Assembly: GCF_003731765.1 (NCBI RefSeq) | Contig: NZ_MOAL01000004.1 | Location: 1,860,001-1,924,000 of the forward strand | Reading direction: 5' to 3' | Source: Pseudomonas chlororaphis | GTDB lineage: Bacteria; Pseudomonadota; Gammaproteobacteria; Pseudomonadales; Pseudomonadaceae | Length of the DNA: 64,000 bases | Shown: positions 1-8,473 of the stretch, piece after piece | How positions within the stretch are numbered: position 1 is the first letter of the stretch | Layout: every line of letters begins with the position of its first letter | The notes under the pieces: model-generated | Told to the model about the DNA's origin: nothing | Databases searched by the model: none | The model's input: only the letters and a program-made list of their open reading frames with translations | Position numbers and translations under genes: made by a program

Positions 1-1148
1 GGGTAGAGGCCGAAGAACAGGCCGATCAGCAACGTGCTGCCCACCCCAAGGGGCAAGGCCAGCGGCGCCAGGCTGAAGGGCCAGCCCGAGAGCCGCGCAT
101 AGCTGTAGGCAGCCAGCAGCCCCAGCACCGCGCCGCACAGGGCGCCGAGGGCGGTGAGGGTGACGGCCTCCAGCAGAAACAGGTTGCGAATGTCTCGACG
201 GCGGGCGCCGAGGGCCATGCGGATGCCGATCTCCCGACGTCGTTCGGCAACGTTCATCAACATCACGTTCATCACCCCAACACCGCCGCCCACCAGGGAA
301 ATGCCCCCCAGGGCCAGCAACAGGTAACCGAAGGTGCGGCTCTGGCGGGTCATGCCGTCGATGATCTGCTGGGGGATCTGCACCTCGACGTCCCGCCCCG
401 GCAGTTGCCTCTGCAAGGCCTCGCGCAGCGCTCCGGCCACCGTAACCATGTCCTGTCCCGGGGCGGCCCGGGCAATCAGGTTGCTGACCTGGGCCGTGGT
501 GCTGATGCGGCCCATGCCTTCCAGGGGCAGGAACAGCGAGTCGTCGGCCTGTACCGGCACCAGAACAGCACCCGGCTGGTGCTGCAGGATGCCGATCACC
601 AGGAACAGGTAATCGTTGATGCGGATCCGGTCCCCCAGGGTCAGTGGGTCGCCTGGTGCGCCCAACGCCAGGGCGAGCTGGGCACCGACCACCGCGTAGG
701 TTTCATGACGGTCGTAGGCCGAGATAAAACGCCCAGCCTCTACACGCAGGCGCAGGGCATCGGGCAACTGTTCGGTGCTGCCCACCAGGTTGGCGTTGAC
801 GGTGCGGCCATGGAACAGCACCGGGCCGCTGAACAGCATCACCGGCGCCAGGTAGCGGACCCCGGGCAGGGCCTGCTGCAGGGCTGGGATATCCAGACGG
901 ATCGGCGCGCCGCTGCGCACGCCGCCAGACTCGGGAAACTGCACCGCCAGGGTGTCGGTGCCCATGTCCTGGAAGATCGCCGCGGCGTCGGCGGCGGCGT
1001 TGTGGCCGATATTGATCAGGGCCACCACCGACGAACTGCCGATGACGATCCCCAACAGGGCCAGGACCGAGCGCTTGCCCAGGGTCCGCAGGCTGATCCA
1101 GGCTTCGTGGCACAACTGGCTGGCGCTGGGCTCGACCTTGAGGTTCAT
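1..1148 (-). CDS. MacB-type ABC transporter permease (3' end cut by window edge)
   Basis: Inner-membrane permease of a MacB/FtsX-like exporter. The reading frame opens at the ATG complementary to 1146-1148 and stays open to base 1. An N-terminal membrane segment with TLGKRSVLALLGIVIG is followed by a periplasmic MacB-like domain of roughly 240 residues. Next comes the membrane segment GISLVGGGVGVMNVMLMNVAERRREIGIR, which carries the typical cytoplasmic loop (ERRREIGIRMALGARRRDI), and then two more membrane segments. About 20 C-terminal residues (normally GLYPARRAA-like) should lie beyond the edge. The start overlaps the stop of the ATPase gene by ATGA, so the two are translationally coupled. 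Unlike classical MacB, ATPase and permease are separate proteins. A HlyD-type adaptor is not visible and could lie to the left. Confidence 0.9.
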   Translation of the reverse strand, partial: MNLKVEPSASQLCHEAWISLRTLGKRSVLALLGIVIGSSSVVALINIGHNAAADAAAIFQDMGTDTLAVQFPESGGVRSGAPIRLDIPALQQALPGVRYLAPVMLFSGPVLFHGRTVNANLVGSTEQLPDALRLRVEAGRFISAYDRHETYAVVGAQLALALGAPGDPLTLGDRIRINDYLFLVIGILQHQPGAVLVPVQADDSLFLPLEGMGRISTTAQVSNLIARAAPGQDMVTVAGALREALQRQLPGRDVEVQIPQQIIDGMTRQSRTFGYLLLALGGISLVGGGVGVMNVMLMNVAERRREIGIRMALGARRRDIRNLFLLEAVTLTALGALCGAVLGLLAAYSYARLSGWPFSLAPLALPLGVGSTLLIGLFFGLY

Positions 1149-1849
1149 GCCGGGCAGGCCTCCCGCACGCGGCCTTGGTGCACGCGGATCTGCCGCGTCA
1201 GGCGCTGGGCGATCTGGGCATCGTGGGTGACGATGATCAGGGTCACCCGGCGCTCGCGGTTCAAGGTCAGGAGCAGGTCCATGATGTCTTGAGCGGTATG
1301 GCTGTCGAGGTTGCCGGTGGGTTCGTCGGCGAGGATCAGCGAGGGTTCGCCCACCAGCGCCCGGGCAATGGCCACGCGTTGGCGCTGGCCGCCGGAAAGG
1401 TCGGCCGGGCGATGCTCGGCACGCTCCGCCAGGCCGACCCGTTCCAGCAAATGCCGGGCCCGTTGCAGCGACTCGCCCCGGGGCACCCCGCGGTAGCTCA
1501 GGGGCAGGGCGACATTGTCCAGGGCGCTGAGGCGCGGCAGTAGGTTGAAGCTCTGGAAGACAAAGCCGATCTGTTGATTGCGCAGGGCCGCCAGTTGGTC
1601 CGGGCTGGCTTTGAGAATGTCGTTGCCGGCAAAGCGGTAGTGGCCGCTGTCGGGCAGGTCGAGCAGGCCGAGGATGTTCAGCAGGGTGCTTTTGCCGGAA
1701 CCGGAGGCGCCGAGGATGGCGCAGCTTTCGCCGGCTTCGATGCGCAGGCAGACGTCTTGCAGGATGTGCAGCGGTTGCTCCGCCAGCCGATAGCTTTTGC
1801 CGATGCTTTGCAGGGAGATGAAACCCGGATCAACCATGGTGTCTGTCAT
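1145..1849 (-). CDS. ABC transporter ATP-binding protein, MacB/LolD family
   Basis: ATPase of about 234 residues that powers the adjacent permease. Walker A is GASGSGKST, the signature is LSGGQRQRVAIARA and Walker B is LILADEPTGNLDS, followed by the switch histidine in IIVTHDAQIA. The EPTGNLDS string is typical of the MacB/LolD/FtsE group, which exports amphipathic molecules or works mechanically instead of importing. I chose the start at 1849 (MTDTMVDPGF); an in-frame upstream ATG at 1933 would add 28 residues of low-complexity, arginine- and proline-rich sequence unlike the family. It is the first gene of the leftward operon and is divergent from a TetR gene that probably controls it. Confidence 0.9.
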   Translation of the reverse strand: MTDTMVDPGFISLQSIGKSYRLAEQPLHILQDVCLRIEAGESCAILGASGSGKSTLLNILGLLDLPDSGHYRFAGNDILKASPDQLAALRNQQIGFVFQSFNLLPRLSALDNVALPLSYRGVPRGESLQRARHLLERVGLAERAEHRPADLSGGQRQRVAIARALVGEPSLILADEPTGNLDSHTAQDIMDLLLTLNRERRVTLIIVTHDAQIAQRLTRQIRVHQGRVREACPA

Positions 1850-2197
1850 TGCCTGGCGCGCCATCCGGCTCGACGCACTGCGGCAACGGGGCCCTCCAGG
1901 GTGCAGCCGCAGGAGGGGCGAAGGCAGGCTCAAGCTTGGTTTTATTTATTATTTTTAAAAAATTGTTTTGAATAGTAGCGGCGATCAACGGCCTGCGCCA
2001 GCCATCCGGGGCCCAGGAAAACGGGTTTTTCTGCACCCTGGTGCGGGCAAAACCGGCCAGTCAGAAAAAACCCTGGCTGGCCCCAGGCGTCTGGCAAACG
2101 CTTGCTTTTAGGGGACTTGACCGGTATAAAAAATCAAATTTTTTTTTAAAACACTGTTCGCTCGGTCAGTTTTTTACCCAGCCAAAGGTTAGCCTCC
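1850..2197. other. Divergent intergenic region between ABC exporter and tetR
   Basis: No gene is seen in these 348 bases. The part near 1930-1980 and 2125-2175 is strongly AT-rich compared with the flanking genes, as expected for two back-to-back promoters. A TetR-type palindrome lies at 2153-2170 (separate entry). Confidence 0.6.
2153..2170. promoter_or_regulatory. Candidate TetR-family operator
   Basis: Imperfect 18-bp palindrome with half-sites ACTGTTCG and CGGTCAGT separated by CT; six of eight positions are symmetric. It lies 28 bases upstream of the tetR start codon inside the AT-rich divergent promoter region, where an autoregulating TetR repressor usually binds. Identification rests only on symmetry and position. 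Confidence 0.4.
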
Positions 2198-2947
2198 ATG
2201 GTCGCAAAGAAGCTCAGTGCCCCCAACCTCACCAAGACCCGACTGCTGGAAGCCACCGAAGCACTGTTTATCAAATACGGTTATGACGCGGTGCTGCTGC
2301 GGCAGATTACCGAGCGCGCCCAGGTCAACCTGGCGGCGGTGAACTATCACTTCGGCGACAAGGATTCGCTGATGAAGGCCCTGCTGATGCAGCGCCTCGG
2401 TCCCCTCAACGATCAACGTCTGGAACTGCTGGCCAAGTGTGAAGAACAGGCCAGCGGCCCCCTGGATTGCGAAACCCTGTTGGGGGTGCTGTTTGCCCCG
2501 GCCATGGGCCTGGAGCGCAGCGACGAGTCCGGCGGCCAGGAAGGGCGTTCGTTTATCCGCTTTCTGGGCCGGGTCTACAGCGACACCTCGCCGTTTATCC
2601 AGGAATACCTCAAGGAGCACTATCAGCCGGTATTCGAGCGCTTCTTCAAGGCGTTCGCCCTGGCCTTGCCGGACCTGCCGCGCAACGAACTGGGGGTGCG
2701 CCTGCAATTTGCCCTCAAGGCGATTTCCGGGGTCATGGCCGGCACCGAGCTGCGCCTGTTGATGCAGGCCATGAGCCTGGGCCGGCCGGCCACCGACGCG
2801 GAAGTCATGGCCAAGCTGATCAGCCTGGTGTCCGCGGCCATCCGCGCGCCCATGCAAGACCCGGAATCCGAACAGGCCCTGGAGCAGGTGCTGGCCACCC
2901 AACGCTTGTTGCGTCAGCAGACCCTGGGCGCACTCGCCGGCAGCTGA
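2198..2947 (+). CDS. TetR/AcrR-family transcriptional regulator (PsrA-like)
   Basis: Regulator of 249 residues. The N-terminal helix-turn-helix is clear (TRLLEATEALFIKYGYDAVLLRQITERAQVNLAAVNYHFGDKDSL). The VNLAAVNYHFG.K..L string is typical of the PsrA/CerR group of TetR regulators. The C-terminal half is the helical ligand-binding and dimer domain, with no recognised ligand. It is divergent from the ABC exporter and 44 bases upstream of an MFS efflux gene on the same strand. It therefore probably represses one or both exporters until an inducer binds. Confidence 0.9.
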   Translation: MVAKKLSAPNLTKTRLLEATEALFIKYGYDAVLLRQITERAQVNLAAVNYHFGDKDSLMKALLMQRLGPLNDQRLELLAKCEEQASGPLDCETLLGVLFAPAMGLERSDESGGQEGRSFIRFLGRVYSDTSPFIQEYLKEHYQPVFERFFKAFALALPDLPRNELGVRLQFALKAISGVMAGTELRLLMQAMSLGRPATDAEVMAKLISLVSAAIRAPMQDPESEQALEQVLATQRLLRQQTLGALAGS

Positions 2948-2991
2948 TGGCTGCTTTACACTCGCCGCCATCCAGCGCAGGGGGAGCACAG

Positions 2992-4176
2992 ATGGTCAAC
3001 GGAATGTGGCGGGTATGGTCGGCGGTGGCGGTGTTGTGCCTGGCGTCATTCACCATGGTCACCAGTGAGTTCGCCCCCATCGGCCTGCTGTCGCTGATGG
3101 CCGCGGACCTGGGCCAGGACCCGGCCACCCTTGGGCTGACGGTGACCCTCTATGCCTGGATCGGCGCTGCCAGCGGCTTGCTGGCCCATTGGTTCAGTCG
3201 TCGGGTGCCACGCAAAGTCCTGCTGATTGCGCTGATGTTGATCCTTGCTGCGGCCAATGCCTTGTCGGCGCTGTCGGCAAACTTTCTTTCCTTGTTGGCG
3301 GCCCGTGCTCTGGGCGCGTTGGCCCATGGCGTGTTCTGGGCCACCGTGGCGGCCACCGCCGCCAGCATTGCGCCGCCTCGGCGCCTGGGCCTGGCCACCT
3401 CGATCGTGCTTGGCGGCATCACCCTGGCCACTGTCCTGGGGGTGCCCCTGGTCAACCTGATCGGCCAATACAACGGTTGGCGCCAGGCCTTCCTCGGGCT
3501 GGGGCTGATGTGTTTGCTCAGTGCCGTGGCGATGTTCGCCAGCCTGCCATCCATGGCCTTGCAAGCCGCGACCGAGAGCGGCGGTTATGGCGCCGTGCTG
3601 CGGCGTCGGGACCTGCTGCTGACCTACCTGATCACCGGGCTGACCGCCGCTGCGCACTTTGCCGCCTACACCTTTATCGAACCCTATATCAGCCAGGTGC
3701 CGGGCATCACGCCGTACCTGATTGCCAGCCTGTTGTTCACCTTTGGCGCCGCAGGGTTTATCGGCAACCTGTTGAGCGCGCTGCTGCTGGATCGCTACCT
3801 CAAGGGGTTTATCCTCGTCACCTTGCTGGGGCTGGCCACAGCCCTGATGCTGCTGGGCGCTTATGGCCCGGCCTTGGGCCTGCCGATGGTGGTGGGCTTG
3901 TTGGGCCTGTGGGGCGTTTCCATTGCCGCGTTGTTCACGGCCTTGCAGACCTGGGTGCTGCGCATTGCCGGGCCCGACACCGTGCCGGCCGCCGCGCTGC
4001 ACACCGCAGTGCTGAATGCTGCCATCGGGGTTGGGGTGATTGCCGGTGGGCACAGCCTGGCCAGCAGCGGCGTGGCCTCGGCCATGATGACCGCGAGCCT
4101 GGTGATTGTGCCGGCCCTGTTGTTGATGCTGTTTTTGCAGCTACGGGCCAGGACGCAGCCGTTGCCGGCTGCGTAA
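2992..4176 (+). CDS. MFS efflux transporter, DHA1/AraJ-like
   Basis: Inner-membrane drug or sugar/proton antiporter of about 394 residues with 12 predicted membrane helices. The first helix carries the family string FTMVTSEFAPIGLLSLMAADLG, followed by the cytoplasmic loop SRRVPRKVLL of motif A. I chose the ATG at 2992 because GGGGGAGC lies 6 to 12 bases upstream. An ATG at 2947 that overlaps the tetR stop would add 15 residues and cannot be excluded. Gene order tetR-MFS on the same strand suggests an operon for export of a toxic compound; the substrate cannot be deduced. Confidence 0.85.
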   Translation: MVNGMWRVWSAVAVLCLASFTMVTSEFAPIGLLSLMAADLGQDPATLGLTVTLYAWIGAASGLLAHWFSRRVPRKVLLIALMLILAAANALSALSANFLSLLAARALGALAHGVFWATVAATAASIAPPRRLGLATSIVLGGITLATVLGVPLVNLIGQYNGWRQAFLGLGLMCLLSAVAMFASLPSMALQAATESGGYGAVLRRRDLLLTYLITGLTAAAHFAAYTFIEPYISQVPGITPYLIASLLFTFGAAGFIGNLLSALLLDRYLKGFILVTLLGLATALMLLGAYGPALGLPMVVGLLGLWGVSIAALFTALQTWVLRIAGPDTVPAAALHTAVLNAAIGVGVIAGGHSLASSGVASAMMTASLVIVPALLLMLFLQLRARTQPLPAA

Positions 4177-4182
4177 GGGGCT

Positions 4183-5295
4183 TCAGGCCGCGGTCACGGC
4201 CCGTACCTGGCGGCGCTGCCAGAACGGTGCCTGTTGCCAGCGTTGTTCCTGCTGGTACCAGGCGCCCAAATGCGCCGTGTAGGCCTGTTCGATGCGGTTC
4301 AGCTCGGCCGCGTAATCCGTCAGCGCCGAAGGCTGCCCTTGCAGGCAGCGATAGGCCGTTTCAGCACCGGCCAAACCGGTGTACAGCGCATTGAACAAAC
4401 CCTGGGCCGACAGTGGATCGAACGCCAGTGCCGCATCGCCCACCGCCAGCCAGCCGGGGCCGCAACAGCGGTCGAGGCGGGCACTGTGGGCCGCGCAAAA
4501 ACCACTGCGCGGCGCCTGTCCGGGGTCAAGGAGATGGGGCAGGGCGCTGTCCGCCAGCCGAGCCAGTAACGACTGCCCGGAGTGGGCGCTGGCGGCGGCC
4601 GGCAGGTCCGCGTCGGTGTAGAAATTCACCAGGCGCTGCCCGCCGGGCAACGCTGCGCTGTACCACCAACCTTGCGTTTCCGCCCACAGGTCGCTGATGC
4701 CATCGCTGTCCGCCCGGTCCTTGCCCAGCAGCCAGCCACACACCAGCTTGTCGCTGACCCGGCGCTGGGCGCCCAAGTGCCGAGCCAGCCAACTGCCGCG
4801 TCCGCTGGCATCCACCAACACCCGACACTGCACCTCGAAGGTTCGCCCCTGGCGCTGCAACGCCACGCACCAGGGATGTTCCTCGTCAGGGCGCGGGTGC
4901 ACCCTAAGAATCCGGGTCTGCTGCAACAAGGCGGCCCCGCGGGCCTGGGCCACCGTCGCCAGCCAGGCATCAAAGCGTGGCCGGTCCAGGTGCCAGCCCG
5001 GACCGTCAAGGTTGCGCAACGCGTCCTGCTGCATCGGCTGGTCCGTACCCCAGGTGCTGCGGGTGCTGTAGCAGGGCGGGTGGCCCTGCTGCAAAAACGC
5101 CTGCTGCAGGCCCATGTCCCGCAGCAGCCGCCCGGCAGCCGCCGGCAGCGATTCACCCAACCCGGCGACGGGCTCCAGCGCTTTGTCCACCAGCAACACC
5201 CTGGCCTGGGGCGCCAGGTTCAAGGCCAGCGTGCACGCCGCCGGCCCCGCGCCCAGCACCAGCACATCGGCGTTCAGCCGATTGCTGGCGGCCAT
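4183..5295 (-). CDS. LodB-like FAD-dependent maturation protein for a quinoprotein oxidase
   Basis: Flavoprotein of 370 residues in the group that includes LodB, tryptophan halogenases and geranylgeranyl reductases. The N-terminal FAD site reads VLVLGAGPAACTLALNL, with GESLPAAAGRLL a little further on and the second FAD motif GWLAVGDAALAFDPLSAQGLFNAL in the C-terminal half. LodB proteins act in the cytoplasm to form the cysteine tryptophylquinone cofactor of the partner LodA protein. The start codon overlaps the stop of the upstream lodA-like gene (TGATG), the coupling expected for a maturation pair. No halogenase-type lysine motif was identified. Confidence 0.85.
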   Translation of the reverse strand: MAASNRLNADVLVLGAGPAACTLALNLAPQARVLLVDKALEPVAGLGESLPAAAGRLLRDMGLQQAFLQQGHPPCYSTRSTWGTDQPMQQDALRNLDGPGWHLDRPRFDAWLATVAQARGAALLQQTRILRVHPRPDEEHPWCVALQRQGRTFEVQCRVLVDASGRGSWLARHLGAQRRVSDKLVCGWLLGKDRADSDGISDLWAETQGWWYSAALPGGQRLVNFYTDADLPAAASAHSGQSLLARLADSALPHLLDPGQAPRSGFCAAHSARLDRCCGPGWLAVGDAALAFDPLSAQGLFNALYTGLAGAETAYRCLQGQPSALTDYAAELNRIEQAYTAHLGAWYQQEQRWQQAPFWQRRQVRAVTAA

Positions 5296-8261
5296 CAGCC
5301 GGGCAGCCCGCGTGGGAAGCGCCGGACTTTCTCGATGGTCATGATGTCCACCGATTCTGCTCGGGTGCCGGTGATCGCCCCGACCTGCAAGGCCGTGTGC
5401 TCCTCGGACGTGGTGTGGGGCTTGGCACTCGGGTTGGGCTGATCGGGGATCGGCAGGTGCTGGTCCTCGACCTCGATCACAGCCGGGAAATGCTCGCGAT
5501 CACTGGGCCCCGGGTGCACCTCCACCACGCCCAGGTGATCGAAGTGGTGAATCATGTTGTTGATCTGGTCGGTGTAGCTGGTGCTGCCCAGCGGGTCGAT
5601 CCAGGCCGCGCGGTTGGCGAAGGCGGCAAGGCGTTCGCCGAGGGGTTTTTCCTGGTCCATGACGATGCTGTAGTTGTGTTTGGTCAGCACCTCGTTGGGC
5701 ACCCGCGCCGGCCAGAAGCTCGGCACATAGGGGTCGTAGTTCTTGTCGTAGCCGGAGCGACAACTGGCCGAGTCCGTCTGCCAGGGCACCGCCATCCAGC
5801 GTGTCAGGCCACCGGCTTGTTGGCCGTACAACGGGCCGTTGGGAATGGTCAGCCAGTCGCTGGTAAACACTTCTCCCAGGCCCGGGGCGACCCAGCCGTC
5901 GAGGGCGTGGGCCAGGCGGAACGGGGCCATGTACATCGTGCTGCTGCGCACCGGCCAGGTGATTTCGCAACCGGGGTGGAAGGCATCCGCCAGGCAGAAC
6001 TCCAGGGCGGCGCGGGTCAGGGTGTCGCCTCGTTCGGCCAGGGGCACGTTGTCGATGTCTTGGGGCCATTGGCGCTTGGGGTCGTAGTCTTCAACAAAGT
6101 TGCCCGCCGCCCACTCCCATAGCAGGGCCATCTGGGTCTTGCCCAGGGTGCTGTTCTGCCGCGGCGTGTGGGCCGCCGGCACAGCCATGGCGTCGCCGTA
6201 GATCCACGGCCAGGGCTTGGGTGACCAGCTGTCCACCTCGTAGTTGCGGAACTGGTTGGCGATGCTGTGGCGCCAGTCGTGGTTGGCGGTGCTGCCATCG
6301 GCCAGGCGCGCCAGGGTTTCCGGGCTGCTCAGGTCGTTCACGCCTTTCCAGCCGAAGCCTGCGGCAAAGCCAGCGTTGACCCATTGCAAACCGGCCATGC
6401 GCTCGAAGATCGGCAGGATCTCCAGGGTGAAACTCGGCCGGCTCGGGCACGCCAGGGTGCCGGCGTCGATGGCTACGTCGCGCATCAGGTCCCACATGGT
6501 GCGCACTGATTTGCGCTGGGGCCCGAAGTTGGGCGGGCCGACGATGATCCAGGCCGGGTCCACCAGCAACGCCTTGCCGTCCAGGGTCACCTGGGCTGTT
6601 ACCGGGCCATCGGAGACATCGTCGTGCCAGCCTTCGTTGTTGGCGAAGGTGATGGCCCGGCTGTCGTCCCAGGACGCAGACACGCCATGGCCGCCAAGCA
6701 CCACCAGCCGCCCCTGTTTGTCGGTGAAGATTTCCCCCAGGTACACCGGGGTGCCCATGAATTGGCCGTCGTCGAAACGTTGCACCTTGGAATCCTTGCC
6801 CGTGACGCTGCGCGCCTTGGGGGTGATGGCCAGGCGAGTACGGTCGGCCACGGCGGCGTTGCGCAGGGTGCTGGGCGGCGCCGAGGCGGCTTCGGGAATG
6901 TCCAGGGCCAGCTGGAAGCCGTACCAGGCGGCCTTGGTGTTGGCCAGTTGCACCTGCCATTGGATCTTGGCGTTATCCGGGGTCAGTTCGCGGACGATCT
7001 CGCCCTTGGCATTGACCCCGTACACGCGAAAGCGCGCGGCCTGGCGTTTCAGGGCCTTCTTGGCGTCACGGTAGAAACCTGGTTTTTCCGGGGCCGGGTT
7101 GGGCACTTCGGGGCCGATGAACCATTCTGTCTGGCTATTGCCCACCCGGGCCACGCCGATTGCCGGGTAAATCACCGCCTTGACGATGCACTGATCCTTG
7201 ACCTCGGGCTCGGGCCCATCCACCCGGGTGTCCGCGGCCGGGGCAAAGGGGCAGCGTGCCGGGCGCGGCTGGGGCGGGTCCTGCAGGCTCTGGCCGTTGG
7301 CTTCATGGCGCAGGTGTGCACCTGCGGCGTAGGCCATTTTGCGCGCCTCAGCGATGGAACCCACCGGGGTCTGCTCCAGGGGCAGGCGCCAGATGTTGAA
7401 CCCCAGGCCCTGGCCGTATTCGGCCTGGCCGCGCTCGCTGACGTCCTGTTGCGCCAGGGTCAGGGTCGCCACTTGGACGAAGGGGCTCTCGGCTTCCGGC
7501 CACTCCACAGTGGCCTGGTCCAGGGGCATGCTGGCGTCGTTGGTGCGCAACTGCACCATGAAGCGGAAGCGGTATTCCCGCTGCGACAGGCGCTGGCCCA
7601 GGTCCACCGCCAGGTAGTCGAGCTGGTTGTTGGCGACGTTCTCCGGTGGGGTCTCGGGGTCCAGGCGGAACTTGACATAGCGCTGCTCGCCGGAATGGAA
7701 CGGCAGGATCGCCCAGTACTGGGTGGTCAGCACGCTGCCTTCGATGGTGCGGCCCATGCGGTTGAGGATGTCGTTGGTCTTGGGGTGTTTCTTCAGGTAA
7801 CCGGGGTAATCCTGGGCGACCACGCCGGCGTAGGTGAACTCGACCATTTCCTGGGCGTTGTCGACAAAGAACACCGGGAAGTTCTGCATGATGAAATCGG
7901 CGGTGTCGCCGTCATCCCCCAGGGCCTTGGGGCCGGGCACGCCGAACAGCTTGATGCCGATGCCCAGGGTGCTGCCCAGGTCGGGGGACGTGGGCGTGGT
8001 GTCGCTGGAAAACCGTACCCAGGCTTGCAGGCTTTGATGGGCGAAGACCCCGACTTTCAGTTCATCGGGAATGTCCTTGCACATCTCCAGGCGCCCGTGG
8101 GCGACGCCGTGCAGCTTGCGAAACACCGCTCGTTCGGCGGGGTGTTGCCCCAGGTCGATGCGTTTTTTCTGCACGATATCGACGAACATTTCCGTCAGGC
8201 GTTCGGGGGCTTGTTCAGGCTGATCAAAACACGGGGGTGGCAGATAGGTGTCCTTGCTCAT
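5295..8261 (-). CDS. Catalase-like domain fused to LodA-like quinoprotein amino-acid oxidase
   Basis: Protein of about 988 residues with two parts. Residues 1 to about 340 are a catalase-like domain of the y4iL/SrpA type: RKLHGVAHGRLEM with the distal histidine region, DFIMQNFPVFFVD, the string YWAILPFHSGEQ, and a C-terminal arginine/tyrosine segment (EARKMAYAAGAHLRHE) where such proteins place the heme-ligand tyrosine. From about 365 to the end it is LodA-like (IYPAIGVARVGNS start motif). Candidate cofactor residues are Cys about 765 (FHPGCEITWP) and Trp 822/827 in RWMAVPWQTD. LodA enzymes oxidise amino acids and release H2O2. The start at 8261 has AAGGAG 8 bases upstream; an upstream in-frame start lacks a ribosome site. 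Paired with a lodB-like gene. Confidence 0.85.
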   Translation of the reverse strand: MSKDTYLPPPCFDQPEQAPERLTEMFVDIVQKKRIDLGQHPAERAVFRKLHGVAHGRLEMCKDIPDELKVGVFAHQSLQAWVRFSSDTTPTSPDLGSTLGIGIKLFGVPGPKALGDDGDTADFIMQNFPVFFVDNAQEMVEFTYAGVVAQDYPGYLKKHPKTNDILNRMGRTIEGSVLTTQYWAILPFHSGEQRYVKFRLDPETPPENVANNQLDYLAVDLGQRLSQREYRFRFMVQLRTNDASMPLDQATVEWPEAESPFVQVATLTLAQQDVSERGQAEYGQGLGFNIWRLPLEQTPVGSIAEARKMAYAAGAHLRHEANGQSLQDPPQPRPARCPFAPAADTRVDGPEPEVKDQCIVKAVIYPAIGVARVGNSQTEWFIGPEVPNPAPEKPGFYRDAKKALKRQAARFRVYGVNAKGEIVRELTPDNAKIQWQVQLANTKAAWYGFQLALDIPEAASAPPSTLRNAAVADRTRLAITPKARSVTGKDSKVQRFDDGQFMGTPVYLGEIFTDKQGRLVVLGGHGVSASWDDSRAITFANNEGWHDDVSDGPVTAQVTLDGKALLVDPAWIIVGPPNFGPQRKSVRTMWDLMRDVAIDAGTLACPSRPSFTLEILPIFERMAGLQWVNAGFAAGFGWKGVNDLSSPETLARLADGSTANHDWRHSIANQFRNYEVDSWSPKPWPWIYGDAMAVPAAHTPRQNSTLGKTQMALLWEWAAGNFVEDYDPKRQWPQDIDNVPLAERGDTLTRAALEFCLADAFHPGCEITWPVRSSTMYMAPFRLAHALDGWVAPGLGEVFTSDWLTIPNGPLYGQQAGGLTRWMAVPWQTDSASCRSGYDKNYDPYVPSFWPARVPNEVLTKHNYSIVMDQEKPLGERLAAFANRAAWIDPLGSTSYTDQINNMIHHFDHLGVVEVHPGPSDREHFPAVIEVEDQHLPIPDQPNPSAKPHTTSEEHTALQVGAITGTRAESVDIMTIEKVRRFPRGLPG

Positions 8262-8473
8262 GGCATCGCTCCTTGCTGTGGTTCGAGCCGTCTGTCGGCT
8301 CAGCCAAAGCACTATAGCTGCCTAATGTCATTGCGCCATTTCCGCGTAAATCTTGTTGATACCGAGCGCGGGCAAGGGCCGGGCTGAGTCATTCGACAGG
8401 TGAATACTGCTCGGGAGCCGGCCGGGGTTCTGCTAGGGTTCGGCGCGTGCGCAGGGCTTTAAGGGAGACCGCG

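Noticed and set aside
6624..8387. Open frame of 587 codons opposite the catalase-LodA gene
   Set aside because: Composition is Gly/His/Gln-rich without motifs, while the other strand carries clear catalase-like and LodA-like motifs, a ribosome site and a coupled partner.
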